From DATFIX01 sp047617305 (GTDB taxonomy: Archaea > Halobacteriota > Halobacteria > Halobacteriales > Natrialbaceae), in NCBI GenBank assembly GCA_047617305.1, contig JBLGCL010000053.1, forward strand, positions 1 through 16,400: 16,400 bases of DNA, written 5' to 3'. Below the pieces are notes generated by a model, which was not told the origin of the DNA, did not search any database, and was given only the letters and a program-made list of their open reading frames with translations. Both the position numbers and the translations under genes were made by a program. The first letter of the stretch is position 1. The number at the start of each line of letters is the position of its first letter. Shown here one piece after another: positions 7,971-14,606 of this stretch.

Positions 7971-8008
7971 GCGGTGGCGGCGCGTGCTCACTCCGTCGCC
8001 GCCACCGC
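7971..8008. repeat. Perfect 12-bp inverted repeat between convergent genes, possible bidirectional terminator
   Basis: GCGGTGGCGGCG (7971-7982) pairs perfectly with CGCCGCCACCGC (7997-8008) across a 14-nt loop. It lies 68 nt after the kinase stop and 18 nt after the stop of the convergent stress-protein gene. Upstream in the same gap are TCCCGGCG/CGCCGGGA (7925-7932 and 7951-7958) and the 10-bp palindrome GTTCGCGAAC (7961-7970). A terminator role is inferred from position. No T-tract follows, as archaeal intrinsic terminators usually need, so this may be an mRNA-end hairpin instead. Confidence 0.45.
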
Positions 8009-8026
8009 AACGCCGGTCCCGTCGTT

Positions 8027-8887
8027 CTACCGGTCGTACTCGCGCACCGTCATCACGGGGACGGGCGAGGAACGAACGAGTTTCTCCGCGACGCTCCCCA
8101 GGAGGTAGCGATCCAGGTTCGTCCGACCGTGGGTGCCCACGACGACGAGGTCGACGTCGTGGTCGTCGACGTATGCCATGGTTTCCTCGTGGACTGACCC
8201 CCGCTGGACCGCGGTCGTCACGGGGTCGATCGACGCGTCCCGGGCCGTTTCGGCCGCCGACTCGAGGATCTCGTCCGCCTCGTCCGTCTCGTCGTCCGAC
8301 CCGAAGTCGAGGCCGAACCCGGACTCCTCGACGACGTGGAGCAGGTGGAGTCCGGCACCGGCGGCGGATGCCACCTCGATCGCCGCCGCCAGCGCGTCGT
8401 TCGCCGCCTCGCTCCCGTCGGTCGGAACGAGCACGTTCCGGTACGGGTGCCGCAGGTCGACCTCGTCGTCAGGCCGGATCGTGAGGACCGGGACGTCCGA
8501 GCGCCTGACGACTCGCTCGGTTACGCTACCCAGGAGGAACCGGTCCAGACTCCGGCGTCCGCGGGTCGGCATCGCGACGAGGCCCACGTCCCGGGTGTCG
8601 GCGTAGTCGACGATCGTTCGGTACGGATCCCCCTGGAGGACCTCGGTTTCGACCGAGACGCCGCGTTCCCTCGCGCGGTCGGCCGCCGCCTCGACGACCT
8701 CCTCGCCTTCCCCCTCTAGGACGTCGATGACCTCGCCGTCGATCCGTGCCACGCTGTCCCGGTTCGTGTCCGCGACGTTGAGCACGCACACCGTCGCGTC
8801 CACGCCGACTGCCAGGTCGAGCACGTAGTCGAGTACCGTCCCGGCCACGTCACTCCCGTCCGTCGGAAACAGGATTCGGTCGTACAC
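8027..8887 (-). CDS. Tandem-domain universal stress protein
   Basis: This is a 286-residue protein with two UspA domains, probably cytosolic nucleotide-binding. The first domain opens MYDRILFPTDGSD, and its ATP loop reads PTRGRRSLDRFLLGS (about 107-121), with Pro where the first Gly normally is. The second opens YRNVLVPTDGSEA at about 149 and has a complete loop GTHGRTNLDRYLLGS. An acidic insert (FGSDDETDEADE) lies in the second domain. I chose GTG 8887 because it gives the canonical MYDRIL start and sits 27 nt from a TATA-like element, consistent with a leaderless mRNA. ATG 8899 would add four residues and lies too close to that TATA. The gene converges on the sugar kinase. The partner process is not evident from its neighbours. 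Confidence 0.9.
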   Translation of the reverse strand: MYDRILFPTDGSDVAGTVLDYVLDLAVGVDATVCVLNVADTNRDSVARIDGEVIDVLEGEGEEVVEAAADRARERGVSVETEVLQGDPYRTIVDYADTRDVGLVAMPTRGRRSLDRFLLGSVTERVVRRSDVPVLTIRPDDEVDLRHPYRNVLVPTDGSEAANDALAAAIEVASAAGAGLHLLHVVEESGFGLDFGSDDETDEADEILESAAETARDASIDPVTTAVQRGSVHEETMAYVDDHDVDLVVVGTHGRTNLDRYLLGSVAEKLVRSSPVPVMTVREYDR

Positions 8888-8910
8888 GTCGGGAACCATG
8901 CGGGTCAGCC

Positions 8911-8917
8911 CTATAAC
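8911..8917 (-). promoter_or_regulatory. TATA-like element of the tandem universal stress protein gene
   Basis: On the minus strand this reads GTTATAG, centred 27 nt upstream of the GTG at 8887. The spacing matches a leaderless haloarchaeal promoter and is what decides the start codon of the gene. Confidence 0.55.
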
Positions 8918-9037
8918 ACGTTGGGTCACGCATCGGGACGACGGCCGCGGACGACCGGGGGTCGGCGGATACGTTTCAGACAGCAATTATGGTTGGCAAT
9001 CCGAAAGTTGTTGAATAGAACCGGGCGTGGGTTTCAT

Positions 9038-9080
9038 TTATCTATAAATTTTTTGTAACCCTGGGTGCTTTTATTAAGAC
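9038..9080 (+). promoter_or_regulatory. AT-rich promoter region of the two-TM protein gene
   Basis: Two TATA-like elements lie in the 226-nt gap before the gene: tttatctataaatttttt (9038-9055) and cttttattaa (9069-9078). The second would start transcription around 9102, about 12 nt before the ATG at 9114. The first would start it near 9075. The run is strikingly AT-rich for this genome. The rest of the gap (8918-9037) holds no gene that I can support. Confidence 0.5.
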
Positions 9081-9113
9081 GGAGACGCTACGAGTTCGTG
9101 GACCGGACTAACC

Positions 9114-9347
9114 ATGGGCAAGAAACTTGGCATCCTTAATCTGGTCGTGGGGGCGTTCCTGGCGGGCTACGCGGGGTGGTACATCCTCCGTGGTCCGTTT
9201 CTGAACCAGGAGTTCCCGTCTCGCTGGTTCGTCCTCGGCGCCCTCGGCATGTTCCTGCTCGGACTCGCCGCGATGTCGTGGGGGGCGAGGAACTACCTCT
9301 ACGACAGCGACTCCGACCGGGTAACGCCCCCCGAGGGCCACCTGTAG
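9114..9347 (+). CDS. Small two-TM membrane protein of unknown function
   Basis: The frame encodes 77 residues beginning MGKKLGILNLVVG. Two hydrophobic helices (about residues 4-24 and 37-58) are joined by a short loop containing RGPFLNQEFPSRW. A polar acidic tail ends the protein (YDSDSDRVTPPEGHL). The Lys-Lys near the N-terminus and the acidic C-terminus suggest that both ends may be cytosolic. I do not recognise the family. Its own AT-rich promoter, GC-rich codon third positions and good membrane topology support a real gene. It converges on the MutS-family gene with a nine-nucleotide gap. Confidence 0.75.
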   Translation: MGKKLGILNLVVGAFLAGYAGWYILRGPFLNQEFPSRWFVLGALGMFLLGLAAMSWGARNYLYDSDSDRVTPPEGHL

Positions 9348-9356
9348 GGCCGACGA

Positions 9357-11102
9357 CTATCCACTCCAGCGGGCGTCCGCGAGGGTCCGCTGGACGATGT
9401 CGCTGCCGACCGCCTCGGCCAGTGTCTCGTACCCCGAGCGCTCGGTCCGGTCGGCAGCACCGGCGACCAGCCGCGAAACGATGAACTCCGGCGTCGACTT
9501 GCCGAGCGCGTGAAACCGCGGCTGGTAGTCGACCTCGAGTTCGAGGTCGGCGTCGAGCCCCTCGGCGAAAATGCCGTCCACGCGAGCCGCCTCCGGCAGC
9601 GGCTCGAGGTCCTCGGCGAGGTGCGTGACGAACGCGCCGAGCGCGTCGCGGTCCACCGTCAACCGAACCAGTCCGTGGAGCAGATCGGCCGCGCTGCCGG
9701 GCTCCGTGATGGCCTCGAACTCGTCGACGAGCATGAGCGTCCGGCCCTCGTCGGCCAGCGGCGGGACGATCGTTCGGAGCGTCGACTCGAGGACGCCGGC
9801 GTTGAAACTCGCGTGCCGGCGGTGGAAGACGACGTCGTCGAAGACCGTCACCTGGGCGTTCTCGGCCGGCACTGGCAACCCCATCGACGCCAGCAGGACG
9901 ACCTGACAGACGGTCTCGAGCAGGGTCGTCTTCCCGCCGCTGTTGGCTCCGGTCAGCACCGCGACGCGCTCGGTACCGGGGTCGAGATCGAGGTCCAGGT
10001 CGTACTCGCCCAGCGCGTAGGTGACCGGTTGGACGGCCTCGTCGGCCGCGAGCAGGCCCAGATTGCGGGCGCGATCGATCGCCAGCCCGTTCCCGTCGGC
10101 GAACGTCGGTCGCGTCATGTCGTAGGCGTCGGCGAACCGGCCGAGCGAGAGGTAGAAGGCGATGTCGTCGACGGCCCGGATCGCGGCGTCGACGTCCTCG
10201 CGGGCGTCGGCCACGTCCGACTCGAGGTCCGCCCGAACCGTCTCCTCGCGCTCCTCGACGTCCGCCTCGAGGTCGGCAGCCAGTTCCCGCAACCCCTCGC
10301 CGACGAAGTCGGTCACGTCCGTCGCGTCGTCGGGCGCCGCCGCGCGAATCCGCGCGGGATCCACGTCGGCCTCCTCGCGGACGTACTCGACGAACGCCTC
10401 GCGGAACTCCGCCGTGTCCCGGGCGCCCGTCGCTCGCAGCTCCTCGATGACGTCGATGGCGTTCGCCTTCAGTCGGTCGACCGCCGCCAGGGCCTCGCGG
10501 CGGCGATCGAGTTCGTCGTCGACCCCCTCCCGGACCTCCCCGTCGTCGAGGCCGGCCAGCGCGTCGGCCGCCGCGCGGAGCCCGTCGGGATCGAGGTCGG
10601 CGATCCGCTCGAAGGGACCGGACTCGAGTCCCGCGTCCCGGAGCGCGAGCGCCGCCTCGACGGCCGCTCGCTCGCTCTCGCCGGCCTCGTCGTAGGTCTC
10701 GAACGCGTCGAGGACGCTCCCCCTGGCGTCCTCGTCGAGCCCGGCCCAGGCGTCCCTGACCGCGAGGACCGCGTCGAGGCGTTCGATCATCGCCTCGCGA
10801 CTCGCGAGCGGCGTGAGCACCCTGATGCGGTCGGCCGCGCCGGCGGTGACCGCGTGCTCGACCGCGAGGTCGATGGCGTCCTTGTACACCGACCGGGTGT
10901 CGCTCGTCGCCAGCGCGTCGAGCCCCTCGGCGCCGGTCGCGTGCCGGAGGATGCGGGTGGCCCGCCCCCGACTCAGGCCCGCCTCGACCAGCGTCCGGAC
11001 GTCGGCGCCTTCTATCGCCTCGATGGCCGCCTCGGTCCCGATCGACGACTCGAGTTGCGTCCTGGTCTTCGGTCCCACGCCCCAGTAGTCCTCCAGTCGC
11101 AT
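9357..11102 (-). CDS. MutS-family ATPase with N-terminal helix-hairpin-helix region (archaeal MutS5/MutS2-like)
   Basis: The 581-residue protein starts MRLEDYWGVGPKTRTQLE, a helix-hairpin-helix-like DNA-binding segment (about 1-60). Next come a small helical region, a long charged coiled-coil-rich middle (about 130-330) and a MutS-type ABC ATPase. Walker A is TGANSGGKTT (384-393, K391); the signature-like segment is SFNAGVLEST (432-441); Walker B is LMLVDEFEAI with D460 and E461; the H-loop is VTH with H494. The mismatch-recognition domain of MutS1 (FxE) and the Smr nuclease domain of bacterial MutS2 are absent. Such euryarchaeal proteins are grouped with MutS2/MutS5 and may act on branched DNA, but I cannot show this from sequence. 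The ATG at 11102 fits a leaderless promoter (complement of 11126-11133). Confidence 0.88.
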   Translation of the reverse strand: MRLEDYWGVGPKTRTQLESSIGTEAAIEAIEGADVRTLVEAGLSRGRATRILRHATGAEGLDALATSDTRSVYKDAIDLAVEHAVTAGAADRIRVLTPLASREAMIERLDAVLAVRDAWAGLDEDARGSVLDAFETYDEAGESERAAVEAALALRDAGLESGPFERIADLDPDGLRAAADALAGLDDGEVREGVDDELDRRREALAAVDRLKANAIDVIEELRATGARDTAEFREAFVEYVREEADVDPARIRAAAPDDATDVTDFVGEGLRELAADLEADVEEREETVRADLESDVADAREDVDAAIRAVDDIAFYLSLGRFADAYDMTRPTFADGNGLAIDRARNLGLLAADEAVQPVTYALGEYDLDLDLDPGTERVAVLTGANSGGKTTLLETVCQVVLLASMGLPVPAENAQVTVFDDVVFHRRHASFNAGVLESTLRTIVPPLADEGRTLMLVDEFEAITEPGSAADLLHGLVRLTVDRDALGAFVTHLAEDLEPLPEAARVDGIFAEGLDADLELEVDYQPRFHALGKSTPEFIVSRLVAGAADRTERSGYETLAEAVGSDIVQRTLADARWSG

Positions 11103-11125
11103 ACCACGAACGCGCGTGGGCCACG

Positions 11126-11133
11126 ATGAAAAA
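11126..11133 (-). promoter_or_regulatory. TATA-like element of the HhH-MutS gene
   Basis: On the minus strand the T-rich run ctttttca is centred about 27-28 nt before the ATG at 11102, as expected for a leaderless mRNA. It overlaps the first ATG (11126) of a longer but less likely version of the divergent small-protein gene, which argues against that long version. Confidence 0.45.
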
Positions 11134-11203
11134 GGGAACCATTGCGGACGGTTCGGCGGTCGTGGACAGTATGCCTAATAGAAACGAACCACAAAGGACC
11201 GAT

Positions 11204-11455
11204 ATGCCAGCCAAAAGTGGGGCGTCACACGGGATCGCCGCGTTCGTCGCGCTCGTCGTCGGGACGGTGATGTCGGAGTACCTTACGAATCTGGCACCGC
11301 CATTGGGGGAGACGTCGATGGTGACGATCGAATTGATTCGATCGACGACCGGCATCGATCTCCCGATGAGCGAGCAGTTCGCCGGAATGGTCGTCGTGAT
11401 GGTCGGCCTCTCGTTCGCGTGGGGAATCGTATATCATTATGGCCGTCACTCGTGA
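11204..11455 (+). CDS. Small two-TM membrane protein of unknown function
   Basis: The frame from ATG 11204 encodes 83 residues with two membrane helices (about 10-27, GIAAFVALVVGTVM, and 59-79, FAGMVVVMVGLSFAWG). The loop between them is amphipathic and contains TIELIRSTTGIDLPMSEQ. I do not know a function; it looks like a conserved haloarchaeal small membrane protein. Start choice is uncertain: 11204 has an AAAGGA motif five nucleotides upstream and a TATA-like cctaatag (11174-11181) about 27 nt upstream. ATG 11171 or 11126 would add 11 or 26 polar residues. The gene is divergent from the HhH-MutS gene and lies 70 nt before the next gene on the same strand. Confidence 0.65.
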   Translation: MPAKSGASHGIAAFVALVVGTVMSEYLTNLAPPLGETSMVTIELIRSTTGIDLPMSEQFAGMVVVMVGLSFAWGIVYHYGRHS

Positions 11456-11525
11456 GGAGGACCGTACTTCGCGAATCGAGAAGAACACTGATCGTGGAAC
11501 CACTCGAGGGTAAAGGTATCCAATC

Positions 11526-12401
11526 ATGCGGATCACGTCCGCCTTCCGAGTCCTCGCCGGTCTGATCGTCCTCGCCGTCGCCGCCGTCATCGTCAACACG
11601 TATCGCCTCGGCCGCTCCCACGCCCGTCTCGCGGCTGACCTGGTGGCCGACGCCAGAACAGAACCAGGGACCGGTACCAGGACCGAGACGGGGGCTAACG
11701 CCGACGAGACTTTCGACCCGGGCGACGTCGAGGGACTCCCCGCTCCCGTCCGGCGCTACTTCGAAACTGTCCTCGACGAGGGACAGCCCCTCGTCCACAC
11801 CGTCAGACTCGAACAGCGCGGCGAGATTCGACTCGGGGGCGCCGATGCGGAGTGGAAACCCCTCGAAGCGACCCAGCACTACACCGTCGACCCGCCGGGG
11901 TTCGTCTGGGACGCCACCATCGACGTCGCCCCGTTGCTCCCCGCCAGGGTCGTGGACGCCTACGCCAACGGCGAGGGGTTTCTGCGGGGGAAACTCCTCT
12001 CGACGATCACGGTGGTCGACGTCGGCCCCGACTCCGAGATGAACGAGAGCGAACTCGTCCGCTACCTGGCCGAGACGCCCTGGTTCCCGACGGCCCTCCT
12101 CCCGGCCGCTGGCGTCGAGTGGGAACCGATCGACGACCACTCGGCCCGGGCGACCATCGAACACGACGGCAACGTGGCGTCCGTCGTCTTCCACTTCGAC
12201 GACGATGACCTGATAACCCGGGTGACGGCCGACCGATACAGACGGGAGGACGACTCCGAGGCACCCTGGACGGGCACCTTCCGGGCGTACGAGGAGCGAA
12301 ACGGGCGGCTGAGCCCGACCGAGGCCGAGGTGGCGTGGGACCTCGCCGAAAGCGAGGTGTCCTACTGGCGGGCGTCGATCGAGGACATCGACCACCGATA
12401 G
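11526..12401 (+). CDS. N-terminally membrane-anchored protein, DUF6544/DUF6920-like
   Basis: The 291-residue protein has one N-terminal hydrophobic helix (about residues 8-25, LAGLIVLAVAAVIV) and then a Thr/Glu-rich spacer. A soluble domain of about 220 residues follows. Recognisable conserved-looking segments are LPAPVRRYFETVL (about 71-83), RLEQRGEIRLG, PPGFVWDA, a Lys-Leu-Leu-Ser segment, RYLAETPWFPTALLP, HFDDDD and APWTGTFRAY. These fit a widespread family of unknown function found in bacteria and haloarchaea; I recall it as DUF6544 or DUF6920, without certainty. No catalytic motif is evident. The anchor could be an uncleaved signal, leaving the domain outside the cell, but the sequence does not settle orientation. 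The gene converges on the UspA gene with a nine-nucleotide gap. Confidence 0.75.
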   Translation: MRITSAFRVLAGLIVLAVAAVIVNTYRLGRSHARLAADLVADARTEPGTGTRTETGANADETFDPGDVEGLPAPVRRYFETVLDEGQPLVHTVRLEQRGEIRLGGADAEWKPLEATQHYTVDPPGFVWDATIDVAPLLPARVVDAYANGEGFLRGKLLSTITVVDVGPDSEMNESELVRYLAETPWFPTALLPAAGVEWEPIDDHSARATIEHDGNVASVVFHFDDDDLITRVTADRYRREDDSEAPWTGTFRAYEERNGRLSPTEAEVAWDLAESEVSYWRASIEDIDHR

Positions 12402-12410
12402 GCCGACCGA

Positions 12411-12875
12411 TCAGGCGTCCGAGCCGGTGGCCGATCGGGCGTCGGAACTGGTGGGCCGAACGGTGACGACGGGTACCTCCGACTGGCGGACGACCTTCTC
12501 GGAGACGCTCCCGACGACCAGGCGATCCAGCCCCGACCGACCGTGCGTACCCATCACGATCAGGTCGGCGTCGTGCTCGTCGGCGTATTGGCGGATGGCC
12601 GGGTCTGTTTCCCCGACGACGGCAGCCGTGACGACTTCGGGAACGTCGTAGTCGTCCGCCGCCTCGACGACCGCGTCGAACGCCCGGCGACGTTTTTCCT
12701 CCAGTTGCGGGTTCAGGCCGGGATCCTCCACGTTCGGCGGCAGTTCGGGCCCGTCCAGCACGTAGAGCGCGTGGATCGTGGCGTCGTATTTCGCCGCGAG
12801 GTCCGCGGCGTGGACGGCCGCGCGTTCCGAGGGCTGTCCTCCGTCGGTCGGGACGAGGATGGTGTGGTAGGTCAT
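12411..12875 (-). CDS. Single-domain universal stress protein in a TrkA operon
   Basis: This 154-residue UspA-family protein starts MTYHTILVPTDGGQPSERA, with Asp11 at the nucleotide-binding position. It has the full ATP-binding loop GTHGRSGLDRLVVGS (109-123) and the usual ending VPVVTVRP, followed by a short Ser/Asp tail. An insert between strands (DGPELPPNVEDPGLNPQ) is common in haloarchaeal members. It begins 21 nt after the trkA stop on the same strand with no promoter-like sequence between, so co-transcription with trkA is likely. By analogy with USP domains that bind or are fused to K+ and other ion transporters, it may modulate K+ uptake; this is inference. The ATG at 12875 is the only start that keeps the canonical N-terminus. 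Confidence 0.92.
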   Translation of the reverse strand: MTYHTILVPTDGGQPSERAAVHAADLAAKYDATIHALYVLDGPELPPNVEDPGLNPQLEEKRRRAFDAVVEAADDYDVPEVVTAAVVGETDPAIRQYADEHDADLIVMGTHGRSGLDRLVVGSVSEKVVRQSEVPVVTVRPTSSDARSATGSDA

Positions 12876-12896
12876 AGTGATCGAAGGGGTGAAGAC

Positions 12897-13574
12897 TCAG
12901 ACTGGTTCGATCCGGGGTGCAAAGCGGTCGAGAACGTCGCTTTCGAAGCCTCGCTTCGAGAAGACGGTCACGACGTCACCGGCCCGGATCCGGGTCGAAC
13001 CGCTTGGAGTGAGGACCTCGCCGTCGTGTTCGACCGCGACGATCAGGAGGTCGTCCTCGAGGTGGCCGGCTTCGGCGGCTTCCTCGAGCGTGAGGTCGAC
13101 CAGCGGAGACGACTCCGCGACCGTGATTTCGAAGACCTCCGCCTCGCCCTCGAGGTGGAGGACGTCCTTGACGGAGGGACGCTGGACCGCGCGGTAGAGG
13201 TGTTCGGCGATGAGATGGTCAGGGTTCTCGATGGTGTTGGCCCCGGTCTTCCGGAACGGGGCCATGTGGTCCTCCTCGTTGACGACCGAAACCCGAGACG
13301 GAACGTCGTGTTCGGCGGCGAGCAGCATGACCATCACGTTCGTCGCGTCGTCGTCCGTCGTGCTGATGGCGGCGTCGGCGCGGTCGATGCCGGCGTCCTC
13401 GAGGACGTTCGCGGTCCTCGCGTCGCCGTTGATGACCAGACAGTCGTAGTTCGCCGCGACGGTTTCGGCGACTCGGTCGTCGGCCTCCACGACGACCACC
13501 TCGTGACCGCCCGCCGTCGCCAGTTCGACCAGCGGCGCACCGACCGCACCGCCACCGACGATGATGATGTACAT
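12897..13574 (-). CDS. trkA: TrkA-type K+ uptake regulatory subunit (RCK_N + RCK_C)
   Basis: This is a 225-residue cytosolic RCK protein of the kind that forms gating rings on TrkH/KtrB K+ channels. The Rossmann-fold RCK_N domain starts MYIIIVGGGAVG (G7, G9, G12 of GxGxxG), with E30 ending strand 2 (VVVVEADD) where the nucleotide ribose is usually held. INGDA and STTDDDATNV follow. The RCK_C (TrkA_C) domain spans about 145-220 and contains LTLEEAAEAG, TPSG and RAGDVVTVFS. I took ATG 13574; GTG 13586 would add four residues. A GTGAGGG ribosome-binding-like site lies six nucleotides before the ATG. No TrkH channel gene is in the window. It is divergent from an Lrp-RCK_C regulator and followed by a UspA gene. 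Confidence 0.93.
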   Translation of the reverse strand: MYIIIVGGGAVGAPLVELATAGGHEVVVVEADDRVAETVAANYDCLVINGDARTANVLEDAGIDRADAAISTTDDDATNVMVMLLAAEHDVPSRVSVVNEEDHMAPFRKTGANTIENPDHLIAEHLYRAVQRPSVKDVLHLEGEAEVFEITVAESSPLVDLTLEEAAEAGHLEDDLLIVAVEHDGEVLTPSGSTRIRAGDVVTVFSKRGFESDVLDRFAPRIEPV

Positions 13575-13696
13575 GTGTTCCCTCACCGCTCCCGTCGCGT
13601 CGATCCGCCACGCCCGCCGTGATCCCGGACCGACACCGTACCGGCGACCCGGACCGGATCGATACGAGGGGACCCATTCGGAGTTCGATGCAGGTG

Positions 13697-13706
13697 ATAA
13701 TAAAAC
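13697..13706 (-). promoter_or_regulatory. TATA-like element of the trkA-usp unit
   Basis: On the minus strand GTTTTATTAT (complement of 13697-13706) is the best TATA candidate between the inverted repeat and trkA. It would start transcription near 13674 and give a leader of about 100 nt, consistent with the presence of a ribosome-binding site before the trkA ATG. Confidence 0.5.
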
Positions 13707-13720
13707 TACGCCATCTCAAT

Positions 13721-13763
13721 TTCTTTGACAAAAATTGTAACGAGTTTGTTTTTCGTCAAAGAA
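13721..13763. repeat. Inverted repeat in the trkA/regulator divergent promoter, candidate operator
   Basis: The left arm TTCTTTGACAAAAA (13721-13734) is mirrored by TTTTTCGTCAAAGAA (13749-13763), with one unpaired base; the outer nine bases match perfectly. Arm centres are about 34 bp apart, roughly three helical turns. It sits about 15-65 bp upstream of the trkA TATA candidate and 60-100 bp upstream of the regulator's TATA candidate. Palindromic AT-rich sites are typical of Lrp-family regulators, so the adjacent Lrp-RCK_C protein is the obvious candidate binder, by inference. Confidence 0.5.
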
Positions 13764-13822
13764 CCAACGAGCCACGTCCCCGGTAGTTTTCGGGACGGTC
13801 ACGCTGGTTCCGAAGGTCGTGG

Positions 13823-13830
13823 CTTGATAT
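13823..13830 (+). promoter_or_regulatory. TATA-like element of the Lrp-RCK_C regulator gene
   Basis: CTTGATAT is centred 27 nt before the ATG at 13854, the spacing of a leaderless haloarchaeal promoter. It supports this start over the longer frame that opens at ATG 13725 inside the inverted repeat. Confidence 0.45.
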
Positions 13831-13853
13831 CAGTGGACCTTCTACGGTCGTTC

Positions 13854-14606
13854 ATGGAGTACAGCCTCGACGAGATCGACAAACGGATCCTCTACCATTT
13901 CGGCCGCGACGCCCGGAACACCCAGGCGACGACCCTCGCCGACGAGGTCGACGTCACGCCGGCGACGATCCGCAACCGGATCGACAGGCTGGAGGAGACG
14001 GGCATCATCCGTGGCTACCCGGCCGACATCGACTACGAGCGAATCGAGGGGCGGATGATCTACCTCTTCACGTGCACGGTGCCGGTGCCCGAGCGCAAAC
14101 GGCTGGGTCAGGAAGTGCTGGACATCTCAGGCGTCGTCAACGTTCGGGAGCTGATGTCCGGACGGTCGAACCTCCACGTTAGCGTCGTGGGCGAGGACAC
14201 GAGCGACATCAGTCGGATCGCGCACGACATCTCTGAACTGGGGATCGAGATCGAGGAGGAACACGTCATCGAGCGCGAACAGCACCACCCCTACCACCCG
14301 TTCGGTCCCGGCGACGAGCCCAGCGGGCCGTCGGTCACCGACTTCCTGAGCCTCGCCAACGACGCGGAAGTCATCGAATTCACCGTCTCGGAGGGCGCGG
14401 CGGTAGCGGGCCTTACGATCCAGGCGGCCGTCGAGGCGGGCATCCTCGCCAACCGGATGCTCGTGGTCGGCATCGAGCGCGACGGCACCGCGGTGACGCC
14501 CCGGGGCGACACCGAGTTCCGGGCCGGCGACGTCGTGACGCTGTTCTCGCGGGACACGATCCGGAAGGAGACGCTGGCCGCTTTCGGCGGCGTGGAGGAG
14601 TCCTGA
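13854..14606 (+). CDS. Lrp/AsnC-family transcription regulator fused to an RCK_C (TrkA_C) domain
   Basis: The 250-residue protein has three parts. Residues 1-62 are an AsnC-type winged HTH (LDEIDKRILYHFGRDARN, then TPATIRNRIDRLEETGII, 35-52). Residues about 67-141 fit an Lrp effector/oligomerisation (RAM-like) domain (MIYLFTCTVPVPERKRLG to EEEHVIERE). A His/Pro/Gly-rich linker (143-160) leads to an RCK_C domain (171-246, AEVIEFTV to LAAFGG). That domain aligns without gaps to the RCK_C of the divergent TrkA, with about 34 identities in 76 positions by eye. RCK_C domains bind small ligands, including cyclic di-AMP in some bacterial K+ proteins; whether this one does is unknown. It probably controls the trkA-usp unit. 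ATG 13854 was chosen from domain start and TATA spacing; an ATG at 13725 would add 43 poor residues. Confidence 0.88.
   Translation: MEYSLDEIDKRILYHFGRDARNTQATTLADEVDVTPATIRNRIDRLEETGIIRGYPADIDYERIEGRMIYLFTCTVPVPERKRLGQEVLDISGVVNVRELMSGRSNLHVSVVGEDTSDISRIAHDISELGIEIEEEHVIEREQHHPYHPFGPGDEPSGPSVTDFLSLANDAEVIEFTVSEGAAVAGLTIQAAVEAGILANRMLVVGIERDGTAVTPRGDTEFRAGDVVTLFSRDTIRKETLAAFGGVEES

Noticed and set aside
9510..11129. 539-residue plus-strand frame opposite the HhH-MutS gene
   Set aside because: It is an antisense shadow with low-complexity Arg/Val/Asp composition and no motif.
9136..11355. 739-residue minus-strand frame overlapping the HhH-MutS gene
   Set aside because: It is an Arg/Gly-rich out-of-frame translation of the HhH-MutS gene. 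The 581-residue frame holds all the ATPase motifs.
12543..13622. 359-residue plus-strand frame opposite usp and trkA
   Set aside because: It is antisense to two well-identified genes. Its length is explained by the absence of stop codons in GC-rich antisense frames.
13725..13853. N-terminal extension of the Lrp-RCK_C regulator from ATG 13725
   Set aside because: The extension reads through the inverted repeat and the TATA-like element. It has no HTH-family similarity, and ATG 13854 begins the domain directly.
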